A DNA stretch of 22,426 bases from JBDUDR01 sp040002845 (GCA_040002845.1 JBDUDR010000031.1:1-22426); one strand, 5' to 3'. Positions 14,111 to 22,426 are shown, counted from the stretch's first letter. Translations and numbers: made by a program. The notes: generated from the sequence alone by a model not told the origin.

Positions 14111-14740
14111 ATGACCGAGCCGACCAACTCGCCGCCTGAGGCAGCCGTGGAGACCGACATGCCCGAAGAGTTCAACTGGTCGATGCTCTCCGTGCCGGAC
14201 CCGATGGCCATGGTCCGCGGCCAGCTGGAGTTCTCCTGGATGGTGCTGCGAGATCGCCTCGTGGGGCTCAATGACGACGAATACGGTTGGGAACCTGCGC
14301 CCGGAGCGCTCAGCGTTCGACTTCGGTCCGACGCACGCACGTCCCGAGTTCTCGGTACGGGCGACTGGGTCGCCGAATGGCCAGACGGGCCAGACTCGCG
14401 AGGTCCGCGCACGATCGCGTGGCTGATCGCGCACCTGACCGAGGCGTTCTTCGAGCGGTGGGAGTGGACTTTCGGCTCGCGTCAGCGACGCCGTGACGAC
14501 CTCGACCTCCCGGGTGAACGCAGCGAAGCCGTCGCCGAGCTGACTCGCTGGGTCAATGCTTGGCGGAGAGGCATCGCGGCCCTTCCGGTGGCCGAGGTGA
14601 TGACCGTCGGGCTCAGCACCGCTTCCGACATCGACGCAGCGGCGCCGTTCGGTCACCTCGTGCTCCACATGAATCGCGAGCTCATACATCACGGTTCCGA
14701 GATTCTCGTGCTCCAAGACCTGTACGCCGCCCAGACCTGA
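14111..14740 (+). CDS. DinB-superfamily protein under probable LexA control
   Basis: A 209-residue four-helix-bundle protein of the DinB/YfiT-like superfamily. FSWMVLRDRLVGLNDDEYGWEPAPGALSVR is the typical first helix and loop; TIAWLIAHLTEAFFERWEW gives the first metal-type His, and HLVLHMNRELIHHGSEILVLQDLY the last two. Members bind metals and some are thiol-dependent transferases; this one has no known substrate. The start is fixed by AAGGAG 5 bases before ATG. The SOS box upstream implies induction by DNA damage, the property that gave Bacillus DinB its name. This family is unrelated to DNA polymerase IV, also called DinB in E. coli. Confidence 0.9.
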   Translation: MTEPTNSPPEAAVETDMPEEFNWSMLSVPDPMAMVRGQLEFSWMVLRDRLVGLNDDEYGWEPAPGALSVRLRSDARTSRVLGTGDWVAEWPDGPDSRGPRTIAWLIAHLTEAFFERWEWTFGSRQRRRDDLDLPGERSEAVAELTRWVNAWRRGIAALPVAEVMTVGLSTASDIDAAAPFGHLVLHMNRELIHHGSEILVLQDLYAAQT

Positions 14741-14789
14741 CCCTTCGGGGGAGGCGCATGTTTGACCGCGAAACGGGTACGGGCGCGGC

Positions 14790-14933
14790 ATGACCACTTC
14801 ACCGCAGGAGCCCATGCAGGACCCCGACGTCCAGCCACCACCCGAGCCGGACCTCCCCGGCCCGAGAGACGACCCTGACGTGCAGCCCGTTGATCCAGAC
14901 GTCAGCCCACAGCCCCAAGAGCCCACCGACTGA
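14790..14933 (+). CDS. Small acidic proline-rich peptide
   Basis: A 47-codon frame made almost only of Pro, Asp, Glu, Gln and Val, with DPDVQP twice and a related DPDVSP. It should be disordered and strongly acidic, with no signal or membrane segment. Third-position bases are mostly G/C as in real genes here. It follows the DinB-family gene by 49 bases and precedes the GPGG peptide by 109. The ribosome site is weak. I recall similar short Pro/Asp-rich peptides in actinobacteria but know no function. Confidence 0.5.
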   Translation: MTTSPQEPMQDPDVQPPPEPDLPGPRDDPDVQPVDPDVSPQPQEPTD

Positions 14934-15042
14934 AGAGCGCCTGACCAGCGACCTTCGGGGACGACACGTCGGCGCGCGGCGTTGGACCAGGCTGAGAGCC
15001 TGGCTGACGCCGCCGCACTACGCAACAACGAGGAGCAGACAG

Positions 15043-15189
15043 ATGGCATTCGTGCTGTGGATCCTGGCCGTCATCTTGGTGATCTCGGGAATCGTCACGA
15101 TTGTGCGCGGGGGGCTCTTGTTGGGGATTGTGCTCATCGTCGTGGGCCTGCTCGTCGGACCGGGCGGCGTCAGCCTCTTCACGAAGTAA
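15043..15189 (+). CDS. GPGG-motif small transmembrane protein
   Basis: A 48-residue peptide with two closely spaced membrane helices (about 2-21 and 25-38, joined by RGG) and a C-terminal GPGGVSLF motif. It matches the actinobacterial GPGG-motif small transmembrane proteins, whose function is unknown. The start is decided by GAGGAG 7 bases before ATG; the frame is open further upstream, but that part is not protein-like. It converges on the YihY-type gene. Confidence 0.85.
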   Translation: MAFVLWILAVILVISGIVTIVRGGLLLGIVLIVVGLLVGPGGVSLFTK

Positions 15190-15227
15190 CTGCAGACGGG
15201 CGAGGTGCACGGTCGTCGCAGCCGAGG

Positions 15228-16217
15228 TCAACTCGTTGGCGGAGGTTCGTCGGCCTTGACCGCTCCCCGTGTACCGATCGGGCGCGGATCGCCCGTGGTC
15301 GTGTCTCGCACAGTCTGCGCCTCGGTCTCAGCGTTGATCTCGGCCCCGAGCAGCACGACGAGTGCGGTGATCCAGAACCAGATGAGCAGCACCGCGACAC
15401 CGGCCAGCGCACCGTACGTCTTGCCATAGCTACCGAAGTTGTCGACGTAGAACGAGAAGCCGACGGACGCGGCGATCCAGATGACGGCTGCGATGACGGA
15501 CCCGAGCGACAACCATCGCACCGCGGGCGCTTCTCGGTCCGGGCCGACCCGGTAGATGAGCCCCAGCGCAAGGATCACGGCTCCGGTCAGGACGGCCCAG
15601 CGCACGACCTGGGCGATGATCTCGACGACCAGGCCACTCCCCAACTGCGACAGCACGATCGGGAACACGGCCACCAGCGCCACGGCGACTGCCAGGAAGA
15701 TCAGGAATCCGATCGTCAGCAGCAACGCCAGCCCACGCTTGACGACGAAGTTGCGCTCCTCAGCCTCGTCGTAGGCGATGTTGACCGCCTCGACGAGTCC
15801 CGCCATCCCGGCAGATGCGCTCCACAGGGCCAGCCCGATGCTGATTAGTAATCCCAGGCCGAAACCCCCCGAGCCGCCGGCGATGCTCTTCAGCTGTGTC
15901 GTGATGAGGGACTGCGCGTCGTTGGGCAGCCCGCCGGCCATGTCCTTGACCTGACTCTCCACCTGCGAGGGGTCGGTCACCAGGCCGTAGACCAAGACAG
16001 CCGCGATCAGTCCGGGAAACAACGCCAGGAACCACGAGTACGCCACACCACCGGCGATCAGCGTCAGATGATCGTTCCGAGCCTCCTTGAGACTTCGACG
16101 AAGGATCTGGAACCAGCCGCTTGGCGGGATCTCCCTGGGTTTCTCGGCTGCGTACCCAGGGACCTGCGCCGCATCGTCGGGCGAGCCGGACTGGGTTGGG
16201 GAAGCATCTCGTGACAT
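15228..16217 (-). CDS. YihY/virulence factor BrkB-family membrane protein
   Basis: A 329-residue protein with a cytoplasmic N-terminal tail (about 45 residues) and six membrane segments. Family marks: HLTLIAGGVAYSWFLALFPGLIAA, GMAGLVEAVNIAYDEAEERNFV after the second or third helix, RVGPDREAPAVRWLSLGSVIAAVIW, and SYGKTYGALAGVAVLLIWFWITALVVLLGAEINAE. The family was once called ribonuclease BN by mistake; its role is unclear, possibly in envelope transport. ATG 16217 is chosen because AGAGG lies 6 bases upstream; an upstream in-frame start at 16301 would add 28 unlikely residues. The VOC gene ends 143 bases upstream. Confidence 0.92.
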   Translation of the reverse strand: MSRDASPTQSGSPDDAAQVPGYAAEKPREIPPSGWFQILRRSLKEARNDHLTLIAGGVAYSWFLALFPGLIAAVLVYGLVTDPSQVESQVKDMAGGLPNDAQSLITTQLKSIAGGSGGFGLGLLISIGLALWSASAGMAGLVEAVNIAYDEAEERNFVVKRGLALLLTIGFLIFLAVAVALVAVFPIVLSQLGSGLVVEIIAQVVRWAVLTGAVILALGLIYRVGPDREAPAVRWLSLGSVIAAVIWIAASVGFSFYVDNFGSYGKTYGALAGVAVLLIWFWITALVVLLGAEINAETEAQTVRDTTTGDPRPIGTRGAVKADEPPPTS

Positions 16218-16360
16218 ATGAAACCTCTGGGTCCACAGAGACTTGACCGTAAGTCTTGCCGTGTTTCTCGGTCCTCCGTACCCATCTGGGAACGAACCCA
16301 ATCAAGGAAATGCACATGAACCCAGAGCCGCCTGCGACGCGCGGTTGCGCCGTGGGCGCC

Positions 16361-16801
16361 TCACGGCGTCGATTGAGCGGCCGGCTCGTCGTGCATCCAT
16401 GGCGCATGGGAGACGCCCACGATGGCCCCATCGGATGACAGGATCCGTACGATCGTCTGACCCCAAGGCTCCACCCTCACCGGGTGCAGCAGCGTCTCAC
16501 CGTGGTCCTGCAGCTCCGCCGCGGCGGCCTCGACAGCTGCATGGTCCTCAACCTCGAACTCGATGCTCAGCTGTGGCACGCGATGCTCCGACGGCCACTC
16601 CGCCGTACCGAAGCAAGCCTCGGCGGCCTGGGACAACGGCCAGACGCCGAAGTGCTTGGTGCCCTCGATGTTCTCGCTGAAGCTGTATTCGTCTCCTTCC
16701 GGACTCTGCAGCGGCAGGTTGAAGACGTCGACATAGAGTCGGCGACTCTCGGCCGGATCGGCGGTGATGACGCTGACGCTCGAGATGAACTCCACCTTCA
16801 T
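16361..16801 (-). CDS. VOC-family (glyoxalase/bleomycin-resistance-like) protein
   Basis: A 146-residue protein of the vicinal oxygen chelate fold: two beta-alpha-beta-beta-beta units, with FISSVSVITADPAESRRLYVDVFNLPL opening the first and LSIEFEVEDHAAVEAAAAELQDHGETLLHPVRVEPWGQTIVRI the second. The end, DGAIVGVSHAPW, replaces the more usual DPDGN-x2-ELVE. Members range from lyases and dioxygenases to drug-binding proteins; the substrate is not predictable. GGAGG 5 bases before ATG is a good ribosome site. It follows cydC by 47 bases and could be read from the cyd transcript. Confidence 0.87.
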   Translation of the reverse strand: MKVEFISSVSVITADPAESRRLYVDVFNLPLQSPEGDEYSFSENIEGTKHFGVWPLSQAAEACFGTAEWPSEHRVPQLSIEFEVEDHAAVEAAAAELQDHGETLLHPVRVEPWGQTIVRILSSDGAIVGVSHAPWMHDEPAAQSTP

Positions 16802-16848
16802 TGATCCTCCTCAGGCTCGGCGTGTACCTCAGCTCTGACTTTATGAGT

Positions 16849-18645
16849 TCACGCCGACCAGATCCTCGCTGATCGCCCAGAGACGTGCCGCGACATCTGC
16901 GCGTGCGGCTGGAAGATCTCGCGGAAGGGACCCGGTCGGGCCCGCAGGTCCGCGTACGTACCGCGGTCGGCCACCCTCCCATCGGCCAGCACGATGAGCT
17001 CGTCGAGCCGGTCGAGCCCGTTCTCCGAGTGCGTCATGAGCACCAGTGTGCGCGCGGGAGCCAGCGCGAGAAGGTCCTCGGTGAGCGATACGGCCATGTC
17101 GCGGTCAAGATGCTCCGTGGGCTCATCCAGGATGAGGACATCATGGTCGGCCAGCAACAGCCGGGCCAGCGCGAGCCGCTGTCGTTCCCCGCCGGACAGC
17201 TCGCGGCCGAACTCTCCGACAGGCGTGTCGAGTCGTTGTGGCAGCCCGAGGACGAACGCCGCAAGGCTGGCCTGCTCCAGGGCCAGCCACATCGCGTCGT
17301 CGTCCGCGGCAGGCCGCCCGACCCGGAGGTTCTCGCGGATGGTTGTGTCGAACACATGGGCGTGTTGGTCCAACAATCCCACTCGGCTGCGTACGTCGTT
17401 GCTCGACAGCTCTGTCACGTCCAGCCCATCGACGAACAACGCACCGGTCGGAGCGGGGATGAACCGTAACAGTGCGGCCGCCAGCGTGCTCTTGCCGCTC
17501 CCGCTCGCACCGACCACCCCGAGCCGTACACCGGAGGAAAGGTCGAGGCTGATGTCGTGCAGCACGGGGCAGTCCGGCGTCCAGCCGGTTGTCAGACCGT
17601 GCACGGCGACCGTGGTCCGCTCGGTGGGCAGGGGTGCCGGGCGCGCCGGCTCGACCACGGGGATCGGTTGCCCCATGAGCTCGGTGACCCGCCTCACCGC
17701 AGACGCGGCGCGGTCGCCCCGCCGGGCCGCCTCCGGGATCGACGCGAGCACTTCGTGCAGACCCAGCGGCGCCAGCACGATCAACGGCAGTAGCACCGGG
17801 TCCAGGGCACCTCGGGCGACGGCCCGCACTCCGACGATGGCCGTGAGGCACACCGCAGCGCCCATCAGCAGCAGGACGACTGCCTGCCCCAGCCCCGAGC
17901 CCCAGGCGGACCTCCGTTCCGCGGCCCGCAAGGATCCGGCGACCTCGCGCAATCGGTCGACCGCGGCGCCCGCAGCACCGTAGACGACGAGGTCAGGCGC
18001 CGACAGGACAGACTCGGAAACCTCGGCGGCGAGCTTTCCGTGGGTGGGGGCGATAGCGCGCTCAGCGGTACGACCGGTGGCGCGGACGAGTGCCGGCGTG
18101 ATGACGAGCACGGCGACCACGGAGGCCGCCAGGACGATCCCGGCCGCGGGCAGAACCCCCATCACCAACAAGGTGACGCCACCCGACAGCGCGGCAGCGA
18201 CGACCAGCGGGAGAATGGCGCGCAGCAGCAGGTCCTGGACCGCATCGACGTCTCCGACGAGTCGGCGCACCACGTCGCCGTGCCGACGGTCGGCGAGCCC
18301 CGCGGGTCCCACAGGTTCGACCTCCCGATAGACGGCGACTCGCACCGCAGTGAGAAGCCGGAAGGCCGCGTCGTGGGCTACCAGCCGCTCGGCGTACCTG
18401 AGAACGCCGCGGGCGATGCCGAAGGCGCGAACGGCGACGATCGCCACCATCAGATACATCACGGGCGGCTGCTGGGCGGCGCGGGCGATCAGCCAGGCCG
18501 ACGTGAGGAGCAGGGCGGTGGCGCTCGCAGCGGCACCGACGCCCAGCAGCCCCGCCAGTGCCAGACGCGTGCTGAGGCCCCGCTCGGCGCGCACCCACCG
18601 CCAGACCTGGCGCAGCGGCCCGGGCGAGCCCGTCGAGCCGGTCAC
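16849..18645 (-). CDS. cydC: ABC exporter CydC, cytochrome bd assembly
   Basis: A 598-residue half-transporter with an N-terminal six-helix membrane domain (about 20-310) and a C-terminal ATPase domain. Walker A is GASGSGKST (379-387), signature LSGGERQR (483-490), Walker B VLILDEPTEHLD (from about 503), H-loop MTHSENG. CydC pairs with CydD to form a heterodimer that exports thiols (or moves heme, by some reports) and is needed to mature cytochrome bd. GTG start overlaps the cydD stop by 4 bases. It is recognised as CydC by its position and by AAQQPPVMYLMVAIVAVRAFGIARGVLRYAERL, typical of the CydC subunit. In some actinobacteria cydC and cydD are fused; here they are separate. Confidence 0.93.
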   Translation of the reverse strand: MTGSTGSPGPLRQVWRWVRAERGLSTRLALAGLLGVGAAASATALLLTSAWLIARAAQQPPVMYLMVAIVAVRAFGIARGVLRYAERLVAHDAAFRLLTAVRVAVYREVEPVGPAGLADRRHGDVVRRLVGDVDAVQDLLLRAILPLVVAAALSGGVTLLVMGVLPAAGIVLAASVVAVLVITPALVRATGRTAERAIAPTHGKLAAEVSESVLSAPDLVVYGAAGAAVDRLREVAGSLRAAERRSAWGSGLGQAVVLLLMGAAVCLTAIVGVRAVARGALDPVLLPLIVLAPLGLHEVLASIPEAARRGDRAASAVRRVTELMGQPIPVVEPARPAPLPTERTTVAVHGLTTGWTPDCPVLHDISLDLSSGVRLGVVGASGSGKSTLAAALLRFIPAPTGALFVDGLDVTELSSNDVRSRVGLLDQHAHVFDTTIRENLRVGRPAADDDAMWLALEQASLAAFVLGLPQRLDTPVGEFGRELSGGERQRLALARLLLADHDVLILDEPTEHLDRDMAVSLTEDLLALAPARTLVLMTHSENGLDRLDELIVLADGRVADRGTYADLRARPGPFREIFQPHAQMSRHVSGRSARIWSA

Positions 18646-20327
18646 CTGTGTGCCTGTGCGGAGGAGGGCCGTAGCTGGACGACGCGGTCGGCGCGGGCGA
18701 ACACCGACGGGCGGTGAGCAACGACGACGAGAATGACGCCGAGCTCGCGCAGACCGTCGAGAATGGCGCTCTCGCTGGCAGCGTCGAGACCGGCCGTCGG
18801 CTCGTCGAGCAACAGCAGCCGGGCCTGCCCGGTCTGAACCCGGAGCAGCGCGCGGGCCAGGCCCACCCGCCGCTGCTGGCCCGCGGACAGGCCGACACCC
18901 AGGTCACCGACCCGGCGCCCGGGGCTTAGGTCACCCGCACCGGCCGCGAACAGCGCCGCACACACGGAGTCCATGTCTGTCTCTGGCTGGCCGAGGGCGA
19001 CGTTGTCAGCAACCGTGCCCGACAGCAGCGCGGGCCGCTGCGGCACCCAGGCGGTCTGGGCCCGCCAGGTCACCAGATCGATCTCGTCCAGCCCGAGTCG
19101 GCCGACCAACACTCGGCCCGAACTGGGTTCGACCAGGCCGAGGACAACGGCCAGCAGGGTGGACTTTCCGCATCCGCTAGGACCAGCCAGGACCACAGTC
19201 TCACCGGGACGTACGAGAAGGGACGCGTCTGCCAGTGCCGGCGCGGCTCGGCCCGGGTAGGAGACTGTGACGCCATCGACAACGATCTCTGCATCGCCGA
19301 GGTCCGGAGGCGGAAGGCCCTTTCTCACCGGGGGCGCGCCCGAGATGACTGCGAAGGCGTCCTGCGCGGCTGCGACGCCCTCCGCGCTGTCGTGGAAATG
19401 CGTGCCGACCAGCCGCAACGGAAGGTAGACCTCCGGAGCCAACAGCAACACGAACAGTGCGGAGCGCAGGTCCAGGTCACCGTGGACTAGCCGAAGACCT
19501 ATTCCGACGGCCACCAGGGCGACGGACACCGTGGCCACCAATTCGAGGACGAACGCGGACAGAAAGGCCCAGCGCAGCGCCGCCATCGACTCCGAACGAT
19601 GCTGCTCACCAACCCGGCGGAGACCTTCGACCTGACCCCTGGCCCGACCGAACACCTTCAGCGTCGTCAGCCCGGACAGGACGTCAGTGAAGTGGTGGGA
19701 CAGCCGCTGCATGGCCCGCCACCGGCGCTCGGTCCGGTCGATTGTGACCAGGCCTATGAGGGCCATGAAGATCGGGATCAGCGGGATCGTCAACGCGATC
19801 GTCACCGCTGACGTGACGTCTGTCAGGAGCACCGCCACCCCCACGACCAATGGAACAACGACCGCCAGCACCAGCTGTGGCAGATAGCGCCCCAGATAGC
19901 CGTCCAGCGAGTCCAGCCCTGCCCCGAGCAAGGCGATCAACTGTCCGGTGGACTGGCCATTGCCGGCGGGCCGAGGTCCCAGTACGGCCGCCATCACGTC
20001 ACAGCGCAGCTGGGCCTTGACCTGCGCGGACGTGCGCGCGGCGGCGACCTCGTGTGCCCAACCCAGCCCTGCCCTCGCGACGATGGCGGCCGCCACTCCA
20101 GCAAGCGGCCACCACAGCGGCCCGAGCCCGACGCCGGCGAAACCGTCGGCAAGCAGCCAAGCCAACCACCAGGCCTGGCCGACGACGGCGACAGCGGTCG
20201 CGGTGCCGAGTACGACGCAGATCGCCAGCTGCCGCCGCACGGGACGGGACCTGCGCAGCAGCTCCGGATCGACCGGCCGAGTCGATCCGGAGTGCGAGCC
20301 GAGGGCCGACACGGCCTGCGCGCTCAT
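18642..20327 (-). CDS. cydD: ABC exporter CydD, cytochrome bd assembly
   Basis: A 561-residue partner of CydC. Membrane domain about 30-320; nucleotide-binding domain with Walker A GPSGCGKST (382-390), a variant signature LSAGQQRR (480-487) and Walker B LLLLDEPTAGLD (from 504). LPLRLVGTHFHDSAEGVAAA and the QxRCDVMAAVLGPRP region are typical of CydD. ATG 20327 overlaps the cydB stop by 4 bases (ATGA) and the gene overlaps cydC by 4 more, so cydB-cydD-cydC is one translationally coupled unit. The frame continues upstream of the ATG but only over cydB. Confidence 0.93.
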   Translation of the reverse strand: MSAQAVSALGSHSGSTRPVDPELLRRSRPVRRQLAICVVLGTATAVAVVGQAWWLAWLLADGFAGVGLGPLWWPLAGVAAAIVARAGLGWAHEVAAARTSAQVKAQLRCDVMAAVLGPRPAGNGQSTGQLIALLGAGLDSLDGYLGRYLPQLVLAVVVPLVVGVAVLLTDVTSAVTIALTIPLIPIFMALIGLVTIDRTERRWRAMQRLSHHFTDVLSGLTTLKVFGRARGQVEGLRRVGEQHRSESMAALRWAFLSAFVLELVATVSVALVAVGIGLRLVHGDLDLRSALFVLLLAPEVYLPLRLVGTHFHDSAEGVAAAQDAFAVISGAPPVRKGLPPPDLGDAEIVVDGVTVSYPGRAAPALADASLLVRPGETVVLAGPSGCGKSTLLAVVLGLVEPSSGRVLVGRLGLDEIDLVTWRAQTAWVPQRPALLSGTVADNVALGQPETDMDSVCAALFAAGAGDLSPGRRVGDLGVGLSAGQQRRVGLARALLRVQTGQARLLLLDEPTAGLDAASESAILDGLRELGVILVVVAHRPSVFARADRVVQLRPSSAQAHR

Positions 20328-21319
20328 TGCGGGATGTGCTGGACGCCGATGCGCTTGCGGAACACCCAGTAGGTCCACCCCTGGTAGAGCAGCACCACGG
20401 GAGTGAACACCAGCGCCACCACGGTCATGATCTTCAACGTGTACGGCGTCGAGGAGGCCGTCGATGTGGTGAGGCTGTACGCCGCGTCGATGGTCGACGG
20501 CATGACGTCTGGGAATAGGGACACGAACAGCGCGGCCACCGTGGCGGCGATGGCAGCAGCCGTCCCCGCGAACGCCCAACCGTCCCTTCCCATCCTGGTA
20601 GCGCCTAGTCCCGCCACGAACGCCACCGCGGCGGCGACCGCGAACACACCGGCCGCGAAGCTGCCGTACTGGGCGATCGTCCAGCTGAGGAAGACGACGG
20701 CCAACAGCGCTGCGACCGGGCCGACCAGCGCAACGAACCGGCGTGACCGGACGCGGATGTCACCAGACGTCTTGAGCGCAAGGAAGATGGCGCCGTGGGT
20801 GAGAAACACTGTCAGCGTCGTCAGGCCGCCGAGCAGGGCGTACGGGTTCAGCAGCGTGAAGAAGCCACCGGTGTACTCCCCCTCGGCATCGATCGGTACG
20901 CCGCGCACGATGTTTGCAAGGGCGACGCCCCACAGAAGCGCCGGCAGGAACGAGCCGACCACGATCGCCAGGTCCCAGCGCTTGCGCCACCACCCCTCGG
21001 CCCTTGTTCCGCGGTATTCGAACGCCACCCCACGAACGATCAGCGCCACCAAGATGATCAGCAGCGGCAGATAGAACCCGCTGAACAAGGTGGCGTACCA
21101 CTCGGGGAAGGCAGCGAAGGTCGCGCCGCCGGCGACTATCAACCACACCTCGTTGCCGTCCCAGACCGGACCGATCGTGTTGATGAGCACTCGGCGTTCG
21201 GTGTCGTCCCGGCCGATCACGGGCAGCAGCATGCCGACACCGAAGTCGAAGCCCTCGAGTACGAGGTAGCCGGTCCACAGGATGCCGATCAGCGTGAACC
21301 AGACCGTGGTGAGCTCCAT
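20324..21319 (-). CDS. cydB: Cytochrome bd ubiquinol/menaquinol oxidase subunit II
   Basis: A 331-residue membrane subunit with eight to nine helices. TTVWFTLIGILWTGYLVLEGFDFGVGML is the conserved CydB opening, followed by RRVLINTIGPVWDGNEVWLIVAGGATFAAFP, where Trp-Asp-Gly-Asn-Glu-Val-Trp is the family signature, and FSGFYLPLLIILVALIVRGVAFEYR. It supports the heme-bearing subunit I in reducing oxygen with quinol, without pumping protons. The gene begins 27 bases after cydA. The C-terminal FRKRIGVQHIPQ is typical of actinobacteria. Confidence 0.97.
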   Translation of the reverse strand: MELTTVWFTLIGILWTGYLVLEGFDFGVGMLLPVIGRDDTERRVLINTIGPVWDGNEVWLIVAGGATFAAFPEWYATLFSGFYLPLLIILVALIVRGVAFEYRGTRAEGWWRKRWDLAIVVGSFLPALLWGVALANIVRGVPIDAEGEYTGGFFTLLNPYALLGGLTTLTVFLTHGAIFLALKTSGDIRVRSRRFVALVGPVAALLAVVFLSWTIAQYGSFAAGVFAVAAAVAFVAGLGATRMGRDGWAFAGTAAAIAATVAALFVSLFPDVMPSTIDAAYSLTTSTASSTPYTLKIMTVVALVFTPVVLLYQGWTYWVFRKRIGVQHIPQ

Positions 21320-21346
21320 GCAGCGTCTCCCTTCCCGGGACGAGTC

Positions 21347-22426
21347 TCAGTATGCGAAAGCCAGCGGGGTATCGGCGTCGTCGGGGCCTTCCTCGTCGCT
21401 CGCCAGGTCTGGGAGTCCGACTCGGATGAATCGGATCAACAACCCCACCTCGACCACGGCGAGCACGCCGTACAGGGCCGTGTAGACGAGCAGCGAGGTC
21501 AGCACCTCGCCGGAGGTGGTGCCCGGCGAAACGCCGGCGGAGGTCTGCATCAGGCCAAAGACGATCCAGGGCTGACGCCCCATCTCGGTGAAGATCCAGC
21601 CGAACGAGTTGCCTAGCAAGGGCAGTATCGGCAGAGCGATCCCGGAGACCAACAGCCATCGGGAGGTCGGCAGCCGTCCCCGACGCAGAGCCAACAGTGA
21701 CCACAACCCGATCAGGGCCCCGAGTGCACCGACCCCGATCATCAGCCGGAACGCCCAGTAGGTCACGGGGATGTTCGGCGAGTAGTCGCCGGGACCGTAC
21801 GTTTTCTCGTACTGGTTCTGGAGGTTGTTGATGCCCTGCACCTGGCCGTCGAGGTGACCCGTTGCCAGGAAGGAGAGCACCCGGGGGACCTTGAGCGCGA
21901 ACACCTCTTTCGACCCGTTCAAGGTGCCGATGGTGAACAGCGAGAAGGATGCCGGCTGCTCGGTGGAGTACAGCGCCTCCGCGGCAGCCATCTTCATCGG
22001 CTGAACCTCGGTCATGATCTTGCCCTGGACGTCCCCCGAGATGGCCACGCCGACTCCGGCCACGATGAGGGTCACTGCCCCGAACCTGGTGGCCGTCCGG
22101 AAGGCGTCACGATCCTGCTCAGGCCGGCGGATCAGGTGCCACAGACCGACAGCAGCGATGAACGCGCCACCGACCATGTACGCAGCGAGGATCGTGTGCG
22201 GGAACGTCACGAGCACGACCTTGTTGCTCAGCACGGCCCCGAAGTCGGTGAGCTCGGCGCGGCCCGCGGCTTTGTCGTACGTGTAGCCCACCGGGTGCTG
22301 CATCCACGAGTTCGCAGCCAGGATGAAGTACGCCGACAACACCGTGCCAACGGCGACGAGCCAGATGGTGGCCAGGTGCAGGCGCTTGGACAGGCGGTCC
22401 CAGCCGAAGATCCACAGCCCGAGGAA
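21347..22426 (-). CDS. cydA: Cytochrome bd oxidase subunit I, N-terminus beyond window
   Basis: The last 359 residues of the heme-b/heme-d subunit; the frame is open to the window edge and the start is outside. Seen are NSWMQHPVGYTYD (quinol-oxidase signature), MKMAAAEALYSTEQPASFSLF (start of the Q-loop, with the conserved Lys-Met-Ala-Ala-x-Glu), and TEMGRQPWIVFGLMQTSAGVSP (the GRQPW motif). The Q-loop lacks the long insertion of the E. coli enzyme, so this is a short-loop bd oxidase, usual in actinobacteria and likely to use menaquinol. The tail is acidic. The operon promoter lies outside the window, so its regulation cannot be read. Confidence 0.96.
   Translation of the reverse strand, partial: FLGLWIFGWDRLSKRLHLATIWLVAVGTVLSAYFILAANSWMQHPVGYTYDKAAGRAELTDFGAVLSNKVVLVTFPHTILAAYMVGGAFIAAVGLWHLIRRPEQDRDAFRTATRFGAVTLIVAGVGVAISGDVQGKIMTEVQPMKMAAAEALYSTEQPASFSLFTIGTLNGSKEVFALKVPRVLSFLATGHLDGQVQGINNLQNQYEKTYGPGDYSPNIPVTYWAFRLMIGVGALGALIGLWSLLALRRGRLPTSRWLLVSGIALPILPLLGNSFGWIFTEMGRQPWIVFGLMQTSAGVSPGTTSGEVLTSLLVYTALYGVLAVVEVGLLIRFIRVGLPDLASDEEGPDDADTPLAFAY

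Noticed and set aside
14024..15049. Minus-strand 341-codon frame
   Set aside because: It runs opposite the DinB-family gene and its SOS box; the peptide is repetitive Ser/Gly and Arg/Val without a family pattern.
20328..20579. 84-residue N-terminal extension of cydD
   Set aside because: It overlaps the coding frame of cydB and reads as His/Arg-rich noise; ATG 20327 gives the normal CydD start and an ATGA overlap.
1..22426. CRISPR array, tRNA, rRNA, intact transposase or prophage genes
   Set aside because: No regularly spaced repeats, tRNA cloverleaf with CCA or T-arm, rRNA stretch, or integrase/transposase motif was found on either strand.

Overview
The window is high-GC DNA with strong G/C third-position bias, frequent GTG starts, and actinobacterial families: DUF3263, LytR_C, GPGG-motif membrane peptide, MoaD partner of a threonine synthase-like enzyme, cydABDC, and an SOS box of the actinobacterial/Gram-positive type. 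It is best read as an actinomycete chromosome. I cannot name the genus. No rRNA, tRNA or CRISPR was seen.

Layout. 1-1967: end of a sugar ABC importer operon (XylG-like ATPase, XylH-like permease, + strand). 2028-3780 (- strand): a SAM (S-box) riboswitch, a threonine synthase-like PLP enzyme and a MoaD/ThiS-like carrier ending in Gly-Gly. This combination fits the MetM/MetO route to homocysteine better than threonine synthesis. 4112-4885 (+): a TauE/SafE-type exporter. 4904-6740 (-): DUF3263 protein, LytR_C membrane protein and trehalose-6-phosphate phosphatase OtsB in a tight cluster. 6950-9451 (+): Gfo/Idh/MocA oxidoreductase and trehalose-6-phosphate synthase OtsA, so both steps of the OtsAB trehalose pathway are present, on opposite strands. 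9452-9678: short repeats and a strong hairpin. 9691-10988 (+): uracil-DNA glycosylase and a conserved protein with a ribbon-helix-helix-like C-terminus. 11019-13329 (-): three overlapping genes (membrane protein, PNPOx-fold protein, DUF1684 protein). 13330-14019: a gene-poor patch with a large hairpin and the C-terminal remnant of an M1 aminopeptidase. 14064-15189 (+): a perfect LexA box before a DinB-superfamily gene, then a small acidic proline-rich peptide and a GPGG membrane peptide. 15228-16801 (-): YihY/BrkB membrane protein and VOC protein. 16849-22426 (-): cydA-cydB-cydD-cydC, the cytochrome bd oxidase and its assembly transporter, with cydA cut by the window edge.

How the genes work together. 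The strongest systems are (i) the SAM-sensing metM-metO unit, where an RNA switch for a methionine product controls a gene that would usually be called thrC; (ii) trehalose synthesis; (iii) the bd oxidase operon; and (iv) an SOS-controlled DinB-fold gene. The 9.45-9.68 kb and 13.3-14.0 kb patches look like scars of past rearrangement.
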